From Streptomyces europaeiscabiei (GTDB lineage Bacteria > Actinomycetota > Actinomycetes > Streptomycetales > Streptomycetaceae), in NCBI RefSeq assembly GCF_036346855.1, contig NZ_CP107841.1:8002001-8066000 (forward strand): a stretch of 64,000 bases of DNA, in the 5' to 3' direction. Each line of letters begins with the position of its first letter. Positions within the stretch are counted from its first letter, which is position 1. A program made the position numbers and the translations under genes. Below, in pieces: positions 36,601 to 43,746 of the stretch. The notes under the pieces were generated by a model. It did not search any database, was not told where the DNA came from, and saw only the letters and a program-made list of their open reading frames with translations.

Positions 36601-37348
36601 CCGCGAGGTCCGGGTGCCCGGTGTCCACGCCCGTGTCCAGGACCGCGACCTTCACACCCTTGCCGTCGTGGCCCGACCGCCACACCTCGGGTGCGCCGAT
36701 CTGCGGGACGCTGGTCTCCAGGGACACCTCCACCTGGGCGTCCAGCCAGATCTTGTCGATGCCCTCGCCGAGCCTTCGCGCGGCCTTCGTGGTGGATTCC
36801 GTGCCGAGCGCGGGGGCGATGTCCGCCCAGAACGCGGTCGACTTCTCGGCGCTCAGCGCCGCGCCGCCGATCCCGGGCAACGCGAGCGTGCGGCGGGCGC
36901 CTTCGGGCGTGGCACGGCCTTTCGCGTACGTCGCGATCAGGGGGGTCGAGCCGGTCTTCTCGTCGGTGTAGCCCTGCTTCGCCAGCCGGGTGACGTTGAA
37001 GAGGGCCGGGTCGAGGCGGCCCGCCCGCACCAGCGGGATGGCGTCCGCCGGCAGGACGCTGACCTCGCCGTCGCGTTCGCTCGACAGGAACGTGGCGGCC
37101 TCGCGGCCGGTACCGCGCCGCACGTCGACGGCGTACCTGCCGTCCGGGCCGGCGGTGAGCGAGACGGTGTCGCCGGTGATGAGGGTGACGGCCTGGGTCG
37201 TGGACGGTCTCGCGGCGCCGGTGTTCCCGCCGCCGGAGGCCGAGCCGCTGTCACTTTCGCTTCCGGGGCCGGCGGTCGCGGGCGTGATCGCCGCCGCGAG
37301 CAGACCTGCCGCTCCTGCCACGGCCCCGAGGGTGTGGAGTCTTCGCAT
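33662..37348 (-). CDS. Secreted subtilisin-family (S8) serine peptidase
   Basis: A 1228-residue protein with a signal peptide (RRLHTLGAVAGAAGLLAAA, cleavage near ATAGP), a propeptide to about residue 200, and an S8 catalytic domain at about 205-480: Asp in VAVLDTGVDTGHPDL, His in GHGHGTHVASTIAG, oxyanion Asn in VIASGNAGPG, Ser in NGTSMATPHVAGAAAL. A long C-terminal part contains Ig-like and PA-type segments and ends in a beta-rich domain. GGGGAGGA lies about 11 bases before ATG. Likely role is extracellular protein degradation in growth on complex substrates. A two-component system is divergently transcribed 273 bases away and may control it. Confidence 0.93.
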   Translation of the reverse strand: MRRLHTLGAVAGAAGLLAAAITPATAGPGSESDSGSASGGGNTGAARPSTTQAVTLITGDTVSLTAGPDGRYAVDVRRGTGREAATFLSSERDGEVSVLPADAIPLVRAGRLDPALFNVTRLAKQGYTDEKTGSTPLIATYAKGRATPEGARRTLALPGIGGAALSAEKSTAFWADIAPALGTESTTKAARRLGEGIDKIWLDAQVEVSLETSVPQIGAPEVWRSGHDGKGVKVAVLDTGVDTGHPDLAGRIAESRTFVPDQAVQDGHGHGTHVASTIAGSGAASDGRRKGVAPGAELLVGKVLNNAGKGQSSWIIAGMEWAANSGAPIVSMSLGGTATGPSDVLSETVDELSASTGTLFVIASGNAGPGEQTVGTPGIADSALTVGAVDKSDRLASFSGRGPRPGDFAVKPEITAPGVGITAARAAGTTMGTPVDDDYTTANGTSMATPHVAGAAALVAQAHPNWTGRQIKEALASTARTNTDDSVFEQGDGRVDAVRAVGQNIFATPTLSFGKFEDGDTGVTTKDITYTNTTDKAVELKIASSLADLTVGAGTLTVPARGTATVPVGVDPAPASEGRYAGHITATADGVHVTTGVGFEKAPKTYDLKVSLLGRDGRPPTGGSIYTLMELNGAVPDEYGFLGTGWTWQVPAGTYSVSTWIPDRDAGGLAVGTSVVANPEIKVGKDTEVVLDARKAVEIKPETKEDSEFQGFSTNVHREGPGNAWGLTYSQGFWTDHLYVTPTEQVTEGTLEFSAKFRLYAKELTASVTSPRKTPLSSLYYSQTYEDFPLRISGDHKVRAVDAGGGTKDDFAGLDVKGKVAVVALGPTERAQNALDNATEAGAGYLIAYRRTPGFWIEAVDRATNVPLMIATGEEGAALTGLLRTGEKVTLKLSGTPDSPYVYNLLAAQSGAISADQTYRMDSSNTVKRKARYHGATDGEIGADALYTYRPWQLFGIENSMYMRLGTDRDEYYYVDPDTRTWHVVYPNWNTFRGQWSPLRTFGEAATEPTENWLRQVVRPGTSEEYGLSERTGDRLTFSVAELSDSTPGHYGYVDGTDTTAKGRLYADGKLVGDSTLGGYGTFDVAAEKASYRFELDVRRRAAWATYSTSTHTEWTFASAHTDTGTALPLLTVGIAPKGLDLLNRAKSGRELKVDLPLANQLGGVKASSLEAWVSYDDGTSWQEVKVKSGKARFEPPKGAESVSLRVRAADRDGNGIDQTVLRAFGLK

Positions 37349-37620
37349 GGGTTGTGCGTCCTCCCCTGAACGCTGACGAACGCTTCCGGCCTGGTGGGCG
37401 GAAGGCCAGTGATCAGCGTGGGCGGCGCGCCGGGAGAGGCTCAAGGGATTCCTGTGGCCGGTCCGTGCCAACGCCCGCTTCGGTCACGGCAGTTGGCGGC
37501 CGACCGGGCGACTCGCGCCGGATTCCGTCGCGGTGCCGTCCGCGCCCGCCGACCAGGTCGCACGGCTCCGGCTCAGCCGGAACACAGGGTTCCCTCAGGC
37601 GACCGGGACAGGATCAGGAC

Positions 37621-38349
37621 ATGGCTGGCACCTCCGCGACCCGAACCGGGCGAGTTCGTGTCCTCATCGTCGACGACGAACCCGGACTCACCGAACTGCT
37701 GTCCGTGGCCGTCACGGAGGCGGGCTGGCGCGCCTACCCGGCGGCCGACGGACACAGCGCGCTGCGGGTCGCGCGCGGCTGCGCCCCGCACGCCGTCGTC
37801 CTCGACGGGATGCTGCCCGACCTCGACGGCCTCCAGGTGCTGCGACGGCTGCGCTACGAGAACCCGAGGCTGCCCGTCCTCATGCTCACCGCCAGGGACG
37901 GGCTGGAACACCGTATCGACGGACTCGCGGCGGGCGCCGACGACTACGTGACCAAGCCGTTCTCCCTGGAGGAGGTCGTCCTGCGGCTGCGCGGCCTGCT
38001 GCGCCGGTCCGGCGTCGAGGAGACCAGGTCGTCGGACGACGGTGACCTCGTGCTCGGTGACCTCGTGTTCAGTACTCGGACGCGCGAGGTGCGCCGCGCC
38101 GGTACGCCGGTGCGGCTCACCGCCAAGGAGTTCGACCTGCTCGGCCTGCTGCTCGGCCACCCGCGCCAGGTGCTGAGCAAGGCCCAGATCCTGGACCACG
38201 TGTGGAGCAGCTCCTTCGACGGTGGCGGCAACCTGGTGGAGGTCTACATCTCCAGCCTCCGCCGAAAGATCGACAAGGGCAGGGCGCCGATGATCCACAC
38301 GGTGCGCGGACTCGGATACGCGATCCGGGCGGGGGAGGACGGAAGATGA
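37621..38349 (+). CDS. OmpR/PhoB-family response regulator
   Basis: A 242-residue protein. Receiver domain residues 10-125: acidic pair in VLIVDDEPG, phospho-acceptor Asp in AVVLDGMLPDLDG and the conserved Lys in DDYVTKPFS. DNA-binding winged helix at about 145-238 (RLTAKEFDLLGLLL, EVYISSLRRKID, IHTVRGLGYAIR). The stop codon overlaps the histidine kinase start (ATGA), so the pair is one operon. It is divergent from the subtilase gene. The gap 37349-37620 should hold both promoters. Confidence 0.95.
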   Translation: MAGTSATRTGRVRVLIVDDEPGLTELLSVAVTEAGWRAYPAADGHSALRVARGCAPHAVVLDGMLPDLDGLQVLRRLRYENPRLPVLMLTARDGLEHRIDGLAAGADDYVTKPFSLEEVVLRLRGLLRRSGVEETRSSDDGDLVLGDLVFSTRTREVRRAGTPVRLTAKEFDLLGLLLGHPRQVLSKAQILDHVWSSSFDGGGNLVEVYISSLRRKIDKGRAPMIHTVRGLGYAIRAGEDGR

Positions 38350-39998
38350 CGACGCGTTCGCGGACCTATGAGAGCGGAACCCGGCGGGCCTTGGGGAGCG
38401 GAACCCGACGGGCACTGCGGAGCGTCGCCACGCGGGCCCTGCGGAGCGTCGCCACGCGGGCCCTGCCAAGCGGAATCCGGCGGCCCTTGCGGAGCCGTTC
38501 CCTCCGTACCCGCCTGCTTCTCTCCATCTCCGCCACGCTGGTCGCGGTGTGCGCCGCGATGACGCTGGCCACGGTCGTCGCGCAGCGTGCCTCGCTGCTC
38601 GGCGCCCTCGACGAGCGGGTCACCGACGCCGCCGAGCGCAGCCTGGGCGGGGTGGGCGTCGGCCCCCGCAACCACACCGACCTGACGTTCCTCAGGGAGC
38701 AGGGCCAGGCCGTCGGCACGCTCGCCGCGCGGCTCGACGGCGCCGGGAACATCACCTCCGCCGAGGTCGTCGACGCGAGCGGCGACCCGGAGACCCTCGG
38801 CGCCGAGCAGCGGGCCGCCCTCGACGGCATCGCGGCCGACGGCTCCACGCACACCCGGACCGTGCCTGGCCTCGGCACCTACCGGATCACCGCCCTCAGC
38901 GAGGACGGGCTGCACGTCCTGACGGGCCTGCCCATGGACGACGTCCAGGACATGATCGGCGGTCTGGTGGTGGTGGAGGCGCTGGTCGCGGGCGTCGGAC
39001 TCACCGTGGCGGCCTGTGTCTGCGCGGTCGTCATCCGTCGCCAGCTGCGCCCCCTCGGCCGGGTCGCCGCCACCGCCGTCGAGGTCTCCCGCTCCCCGCT
39101 GGACCGGGGTGAGGTCACCGGCCTGACCCGGGTGCCCGACCGCGACACGGACCCCGGCAGCGAGGCAGGCCAGGTCGGCGCCGCCCTCAATCGCATGATC
39201 GACCACGTCGAGGCCTCCCTCGCCCAGCGGCAGCGCAGCGAGGAACGCATGCGCCGCTTCCTGGCCGACGCCAGCCACGAACTCCGTACGCCGCTGGCCT
39301 CCATCGCCGGGTACGCGGAGCTGATGAACCGGGGGACCGACCGGATCGAGCCGACGCTGGCGTGGCGGCGCGTATCGGCCGAGTCGGCCCGGATGACGGG
39401 CCTGGTCGAGGACCTGCTGCTCCTGGCCCGGCTGGACGACGGCCGCCCCCTGGAGTCCGCCGAGGTGGACCTCGCGGCCCTCGTGGCGGAGGCGGTGTGG
39501 GACGCGCGGGCGGCGGGCGAGGACCACAACTGGCAGCTCGCGCTGCTCCTGGACGCGCCGGCCCTGGTCACCGGCGACGAGGCGCGCCTGCACCAGGTGG
39601 TGGCCAACCTGTTGGCCAACGCCCGTGTGCACACACCCGTGGGCACGACGGTCACGGCATCCGTGGAGAGCACCGCCGACCTCTGTGTGATCCGCGTGCG
39701 CGACGACGGCCCCGGCATCCCGCCGGCCCTCCTCCCCGCCGTCTTCGAACGTTTCACCCGCGCCGACGCCTCCCGCGCCCGCGCCACCCCCCACGCGGGC
39801 GGCTCCGGCCTGGGCCTGGCCATCGTCGCCGCGATCGTCTCCGCCCACGGTGGCCGCCTCGACGTCACCAGCGAGCCGGGCCGCACCGAGTTCACCATCG
39901 AACTCCCCCCGACCGGCACCACGGAACTCCCGACCATCGACACGGTCTCGGCGCCCTCCGTCCCCTCCGCCCGGTCGGTGCCGTCGATCCCGTTGTGA
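38346..39998 (+). CDS. Sensor histidine kinase
   Basis: A 550-residue membrane kinase. After a basic repeat-rich N terminus come a transmembrane helix (LLLSISATLVAVCAAMTLA, about residues 58-77), an extracytoplasmic sensor region of about 125 residues, a second membrane helix (residues about 205-230), HAMP, the phospho-acceptor box DASHELRTPLASIAG, N-box NLLANARVHTP, and G boxes DDGPGIPP and GGSGLGLAIV. Partner of the response regulator with which it overlaps. The N-terminal ATRALRSV repeat comes from a 24-base DNA duplication (38415-38462), an unusual cytoplasmic extension. Confidence 0.95.
   Translation: MTTRSRTYESGTRRALGSGTRRALRSVATRALRSVATRALPSGIRRPLRSRSLRTRLLLSISATLVAVCAAMTLATVVAQRASLLGALDERVTDAAERSLGGVGVGPRNHTDLTFLREQGQAVGTLAARLDGAGNITSAEVVDASGDPETLGAEQRAALDGIAADGSTHTRTVPGLGTYRITALSEDGLHVLTGLPMDDVQDMIGGLVVVEALVAGVGLTVAACVCAVVIRRQLRPLGRVAATAVEVSRSPLDRGEVTGLTRVPDRDTDPGSEAGQVGAALNRMIDHVEASLAQRQRSEERMRRFLADASHELRTPLASIAGYAELMNRGTDRIEPTLAWRRVSAESARMTGLVEDLLLLARLDDGRPLESAEVDLAALVAEAVWDARAAGEDHNWQLALLLDAPALVTGDEARLHQVVANLLANARVHTPVGTTVTASVESTADLCVIRVRDDGPGIPPALLPAVFERFTRADASRARATPHAGGSGLGLAIVAAIVSAHGGRLDVTSEPGRTEFTIELPPTGTTELPTIDTVSAPSVPSARSVPSIPL
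38415..38462. repeat. 24-base tandem duplication in the histidine kinase N terminus
   Basis: Two exact copies of the 24-base unit starting CTGCGGAGCGTCGCC (38415-38438 and 38439-38462), flanked by more diverged copies from about 38380. All are in frame and encode Arg/Ala-rich octapeptides. Confidence 0.85.
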
Positions 39999-40019
39999 CC
40001 GCTCGGCTGGCCTGGCCCG

Positions 40020-40820
40020 ATGGTGGGGGAGGAGAATTTCGGTCCGCTGTTGCGACGGCTGCTGGACCGCAGGGGCCTGGACCCGGCGGCCCTGCCCCGG
40101 CGCGCTTGCGTGCCCGAGCCCGAACTGGTGGCCGTGCTTCACGGTGAAGTGCCGAGCCCGCTCCTTCTGCGGCGGCTCGCGCCCGCCCTCGGCCTCCACA
40201 CGGCGGACGTCTTCGCGATCGCGGGCGTCTGCATCCCCGACGACCTCGCCCCGCTGGACGCGACGGCCGGACGGCGGCTTCCCTCCCTGATCCGGGACGC
40301 CGTCCTCCTCCCGCCCGAGGGGAGGACCGCGCTACGCCGACTTGTGGCGTCCCTGCCCCGGCAGGGCCGCACACGACCCGTCCCGGAACCGCCTCGGCGC
40401 CAGCAGTATCCTCCGGGTCCCGGCGCCCTCCTCATGCGCATGATCCGGAACCGGAACCTCGGCCTGTCGGCCACCGCCCACATGTTCCTGGTGGTCACGG
40501 GCCGATACTGGTCCGCCGCCACCTACGGTCAAGTGGGCAGTGGCCTCAAGCCGTTGACCCCCGACCTCCTGGCGGACCACGCCGCTCTGCTCGACGTGCC
40601 CGCCGCCGATCTCGCCGCGCTGACCGGGATCCCCCTGCCCACCGCCTCCCCGAACCCGAACCCGAACCCGAACCCGAACCCGAACCCGAACCCGAACCCG
40701 ACGCCCGACGTCACCGGAATCGCCGAACTCATCTGGGAGCTGCGCAGCCTCACCGCGGACCGGCTCCAGGAGGTCGGCGACGCGGCGGAAGCCATGCGGA
40801 AGCGGCTGCCGAGCGGGTGA
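40020..40820 (+). CDS. XRE-like hypothetical protein with Pro-Asn repeat
   Basis: A 266-residue protein. Residues 1-70 resemble a divergent helix-turn-helix (PLLRRLLDRRGL, AACVPEPELVAVLHG-type pattern), residues about 130-205 a second one (LSATAHMFLVVTGRYWSAATYGQ), and a (PN)n tract of eight units at about 211-226 links to a helical tail. Function unknown, possibly DNA-binding. The purine-rich GGGGGAGGAG lies just after ATG 40020, so translation could instead begin at an in-frame CTG/TTG near 40044. It follows the kinase by 21 bases but whether it belongs to that operon is unclear. Confidence 0.65.
   Translation: MVGEENFGPLLRRLLDRRGLDPAALPRRACVPEPELVAVLHGEVPSPLLLRRLAPALGLHTADVFAIAGVCIPDDLAPLDATAGRRLPSLIRDAVLLPPEGRTALRRLVASLPRQGRTRPVPEPPRRQQYPPGPGALLMRMIRNRNLGLSATAHMFLVVTGRYWSAATYGQVGSGLKPLTPDLLADHAALLDVPAADLAALTGIPLPTASPNPNPNPNPNPNPNPNPTPDVTGIAELIWELRSLTADRLQEVGDAAEAMRKRLPSG
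40651..40701. repeat. Hexanucleotide CGAACC microsatellite
   Basis: Eight perfect tandem units in frame, coding for the Pro-Asn repeat of the gene at 40020. Slippage by whole units changes linker length without a frameshift. Confidence 0.9.
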
Positions 40821-40903
40821 GCCGGGCCGACGCGAGCAGGTGTCACGAACATCGCCCCACAGCATCTGGCGGTAGGGAGGCCGCAGGGCGAAGACTCGCA
40901 CTC

Positions 40904-41395
40904 ATGGATGCACCGATGCGGCGCACTGCCCCGCTCCCGTTCGTCGACGAGCAGACGATCCTCGTCGAGGCGCATGCCGGTGAGGTCTGGTGGGCCCTGG
41001 CCGAGGCGCTCGACTGGGCCTTCTCGCGCCCCGCCGTGGTCCGTTACGCCAAGCTCGTGGGCTGTGCCGACCACACGGCGGCCGGACCGCGCCCGCCCGT
41101 CGAGGGCACGACGACGTTCCCCGGCTTCCGGACGGCGACCGTGATCCCGGCCCGGGAACTGACCCTCCTGGGCCGCCACCGCTTCTCCTCGTACACCTGG
41201 ACCTTCCGCCTCGACGAGGCGGAGCCGGGCCGTGTCCGCCTCCGCGCCGAAACCAGGGCCGCCTTCCCGGGCCCGGCCGGCGGCCTCTACCGGCTACTCG
41301 TCCTGGGCACCGGCACGCACGCGAGACTCACCCGCAGTCTGCTCACCACCGTCCGCCGGCAGGCCGAACGTCCCTGGAGAAAATCATCGGCATGA
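40904..41395 (+). CDS. SRPBCC/DUF2867-like small protein
   Basis: A 163-residue protein: an N-terminal strand with ILVEAHAGEVWWALAEALDW, a central GRHRFSSYTWTFRLDE strand pair and a C-terminal helix (THARLTRSLLTTVRRQAE), the layout of a START/SRPBCC-type ligand-binding fold. No catalytic residue is evident. ATG 40904 was chosen by homologous length; the ribosome site is weak. The stop overlaps the start of the following pseudogene (ATGA). Confidence 0.65.
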   Translation: MDAPMRRTAPLPFVDEQTILVEAHAGEVWWALAEALDWAFSRPAVVRYAKLVGCADHTAAGPRPPVEGTTTFPGFRTATVIPARELTLLGRHRFSSYTWTFRLDEAEPGRVRLRAETRAAFPGPAGGLYRLLVLGTGTHARLTRSLLTTVRRQAERPWRKSSA

Positions 41396-41829
41396 CGACC
41401 CGTTTCCGCATCGACCGTATCCTCGGCGACCGTCCCTTCGCCGAGATCGGCGATCCCATCCTCGCCGTCCGCGACGAGGATCACCGCCTGCCGGCGGTGG
41501 CGGGCGCGTGCGGGGCGGTGGCGAGCATGCAGGAGTTCGGCCGTATCGCACCGGTCGGTGTCCACGCCACGATGACCTGCAACCGGCCTGGGTCTTTCGG
41601 ACGGATCGGAAGGCCACCACCCTCGATGCCGACACCGAGACCGTGTACGTCACCTACGACGACGGCGAGCTCGGCGGGCTCGATCTAACATGACGGTACG
41701 GTGCGCCGGCGACAGCACCTGACGGTCGCGTCGCTACCCGTCGTGCCGACCGCGTCGACCGTGACCGGGCCCGGCCGGCTCCTGATCGGCACCACCGACG
41801 CGCGGCTCCTGGTGTGCACGGTCGGGTAG
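41392..41829 (+). pseudogene. Frameshifted beta-propeller (PQQ/WD-like) gene remnant
   Basis: The frame from ATG 41392 reads ILGDRPFAEIGDPILAVRDE and continues to about 41580. The coding signal then moves to another frame, reading FRTDRKATTLDAD...VYVTYDDGELGGLDL up to a stop near 41690, and again shifts to HLTVASLPVVPTAS...GRLLIGTTDARLLVCTVG ending at TAG 41827-41829. Together these look like the start and end of one blade-repeat protein whose middle was damaged by at least two frame changes. It may have been co-translated with the upstream gene. Sequencing error is the alternative explanation. Confidence 0.7.
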
Positions 41830-42043
41830 CTGTCCCTGCCCCGGCTCCCCGGCCCGGCTCGTTCGGCTTCAGGTTTCGCTCAGCTTCGACCCGCAGGGTC
41901 GTCCCGTACGGCGGTGCTTGCGGTGTACGAGCGTGTTCCGTCACAGCGGGGGCCGCACCCACCGGGGTGCGGCCCCCGCGCATCGGTACGCGTCAGCCGT
42001 TTACAAGCGCGGCGCTCCGCGCTAGCTTCCGAAGTAGGTGGGG

Positions 42044-42057
42044 TGGGAGCGCTCCCA
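42044..42057. promoter_or_regulatory. CebR box TGGGAGCGCTCCCA
   Basis: A perfect 14-base palindrome identical to the consensus operator of CebR, the LacI-family repressor of cellulose utilisation released by cello-oligosaccharides. It lies 140 bases before the LPMO start, so that gene should be induced on cellulose. The remaining part of 41830-42196 holds no gene. Confidence 0.85.
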
Positions 42058-42196
42058 TATGGGTGTGGCGGACCGGAACCCGTCACCCCCCCCGGGCCCG
42101 CTCCCACCCGCACCATTCATCCGCACCCAGGCACCTTCCGCATCGGCACGCGCACGTTCCCCCACCTCCAAGCCGTACACGCAAGGAGCGTTTGTC

Positions 42197-43270
42197 ATGC
42201 ACGTGACAGATTTACGATTAAGGCTGCCCCGGCGCCACAGCGCACTCCTGCTCGTTCTGCTCGCCCTCGTGACCACGATCCCGGCGCTCGGCCTGGTCGT
42301 CGCGGCCGGCAGCGGCAAGGCGGAGGCGCACGGCACTCCGATGAAGCCCGGCAGCCGCACCTTCCTGTGCTGGCAGGACGGGCTGACCGACACCGGGGAG
42401 ATCAAGCCGGTCAACCCGGCCTGTCGCTCCGCACACCAGGTGAGCGGGACGACCCCGTTCTACAACTGGTTCTCGGTGCTCCGCTCGGACGGCGCCGGCC
42501 GCACCCGAGGCTTCGTCCCGGACGGCCAGCTGTGCAGCGGCGGCAACACCAACTTCACCGGGTTCAACACCCCGAGCGCCGACTGGCCGTTGACGCATCT
42601 GACCTCAGGCGCGACCGTCGACTTCTCGTACAACGCGTGGGCGGCGCACCCGGGTTGGTTCTACGTCTACATCACCAAGGACGGCTTCGACCCGACGAAG
42701 ACGCTCACCTGGAACGACTTGGAGGCGCAGCCGTTCCTGAGTGTCGACCACCCGCCGCTGAACGGCAGTCCGGGCACGGTCGAGGCCAACTACTCCTGGC
42801 GGGGCCAGCTCCCCGCGAACAAGTCGGGCCGCCACCTCGTCTACATGGTGTGGCAGCGCTCCGACAGCCAGGAGACCTTCTACTCCTGCTCCGACGTCGT
42901 CTTCGACGGCGGCAACGGTGAGGTGACCGGCATCAAGGAGCCCGGCAACCCCACCGAGCCGGTACCGGGCGAGTGCGCCGCGACTCGTCGTACGACGGGC
43001 AGCTGGACCGGCGGCTATCAGTCCGAGGTCGTCGTCACCAACACCGGCGACGTGCCGATGCTCGGCTGGATGGTCAACTGGACCCTGCCGACCGGGCAGA
43101 AGGTCGACAGCCTCTGGAGCGGCAGCGCGACCTACAGCGGACAGAACGTGATGGTGCACAACGCCAACTGGAACGGGGAGCTGGATCCCGGCGAAACCGC
43201 CACGTTCGGCTATGTGGTGCAGGGGTCGGGAGGTGATCCCGCGACGACACTGCCCTGCCGGGTGGGCTGA
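42197..43270 (+). CDS. Lytic polysaccharide monooxygenase (AA10) with CBM2
   Basis: A 357-residue secreted copper enzyme. Signal peptide ends in AEA, leaving the mature N-terminal His (HGTPMKPGSRTF) that with the second His in AWAAHPGWFYV forms the copper-binding histidine brace. AA10 domain about residues 45-235, linker GNPTEPVPGE, then a CBM2 (ECAATRRTTGSWTGGYQSE to LPCRVG, with the terminal disulfide Cys). These enzymes oxidatively cut crystalline cellulose or chitin; the CebR box upstream favours cellulose. AAGGAG stands eight bases before ATG. Tandem 18-base repeats follow the stop. Confidence 0.95.
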   Translation: MHVTDLRLRLPRRHSALLLVLLALVTTIPALGLVVAAGSGKAEAHGTPMKPGSRTFLCWQDGLTDTGEIKPVNPACRSAHQVSGTTPFYNWFSVLRSDGAGRTRGFVPDGQLCSGGNTNFTGFNTPSADWPLTHLTSGATVDFSYNAWAAHPGWFYVYITKDGFDPTKTLTWNDLEAQPFLSVDHPPLNGSPGTVEANYSWRGQLPANKSGRHLVYMVWQRSDSQETFYSCSDVVFDGGNGEVTGIKEPGNPTEPVPGECAATRRTTGSWTGGYQSEVVVTNTGDVPMLGWMVNWTLPTGQKVDSLWSGSATYSGQNVMVHNANWNGELDPGETATFGYVVQGSGGDPATTLPCRVG

Positions 43271-43276
43271 GGCGGT

Positions 43277-43348
43277 ACCAGATACGCGGAACGGACCAGA
43301 TCCGCGGAACGGACCAGATCCGCGGAACGGACCAGATCCGCGGAACGG
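43277..43348. repeat. Four tandem copies of an 18-base unit after the LPMO gene
   Basis: ACCAGATCCGCGGAACGG repeated at 43277, 43295, 43313 and 43331, the first copy with ATACG. CCGCGG within each unit is palindromic. It starts directly after the LPMO stop codon and may affect transcript ends. Confidence 0.85.
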
Positions 43349-43538
43349 GCCCGATCTGCAGAACCAGTGCGACTCGCAGCACCGGCCGGTCCGCACGACC
43401 AGCCCTGTGCGGGGGCCGGTGTTGAGCTCGGGGCGGACCGGGTGGGCAGGCGGTGCGTGCCCACCCGGTCCGCGAGCCGCGACCCGGTACGGGGGAGACC
43501 GGGCGCGGGGAAGTGCGGCTGAGGGGACCAAGTGACAG

Positions 43539-43550
43539 GACAACGTTGTC
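43539..43550. promoter_or_regulatory. LacI-type operator GACAACGTTGTC without adjacent gene
   Basis: A perfect 12-base palindrome identical to the one upstream of the GH92 gene (47604-47615), here at the other end of that gene. TGGACA...CTATCG downstream looks like a promoter, but no gene follows on the plus strand before the GH92 3' end. The rest of 43271-43746 contains no gene. Confidence 0.6.
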
Positions 43551-43746
43551 GAGTGGTCTGGACAAGACTCTATCGTTTCTGCGGGCAACCAAGTCAAGCC
43601 GGTCCGGGTCGAGTAGGTCACAGCACCCGTCCGCACCGAGGCACCCGGCGAGCCACGCCCCGGGTACCTGGCGAGCCACGCCCGGGGCACCCGGCGGTCA
43701 TGGACCGCCGGGTGCCGGGTGCCGGGTACGGGTCTTCGTTCCGAGG

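Noticed and set aside
33632-37369. 1245-codon open frame antisense to the subtilase
   Set aside because: Shadow of the subtilase gene; no ribosome site or recognisable domain.
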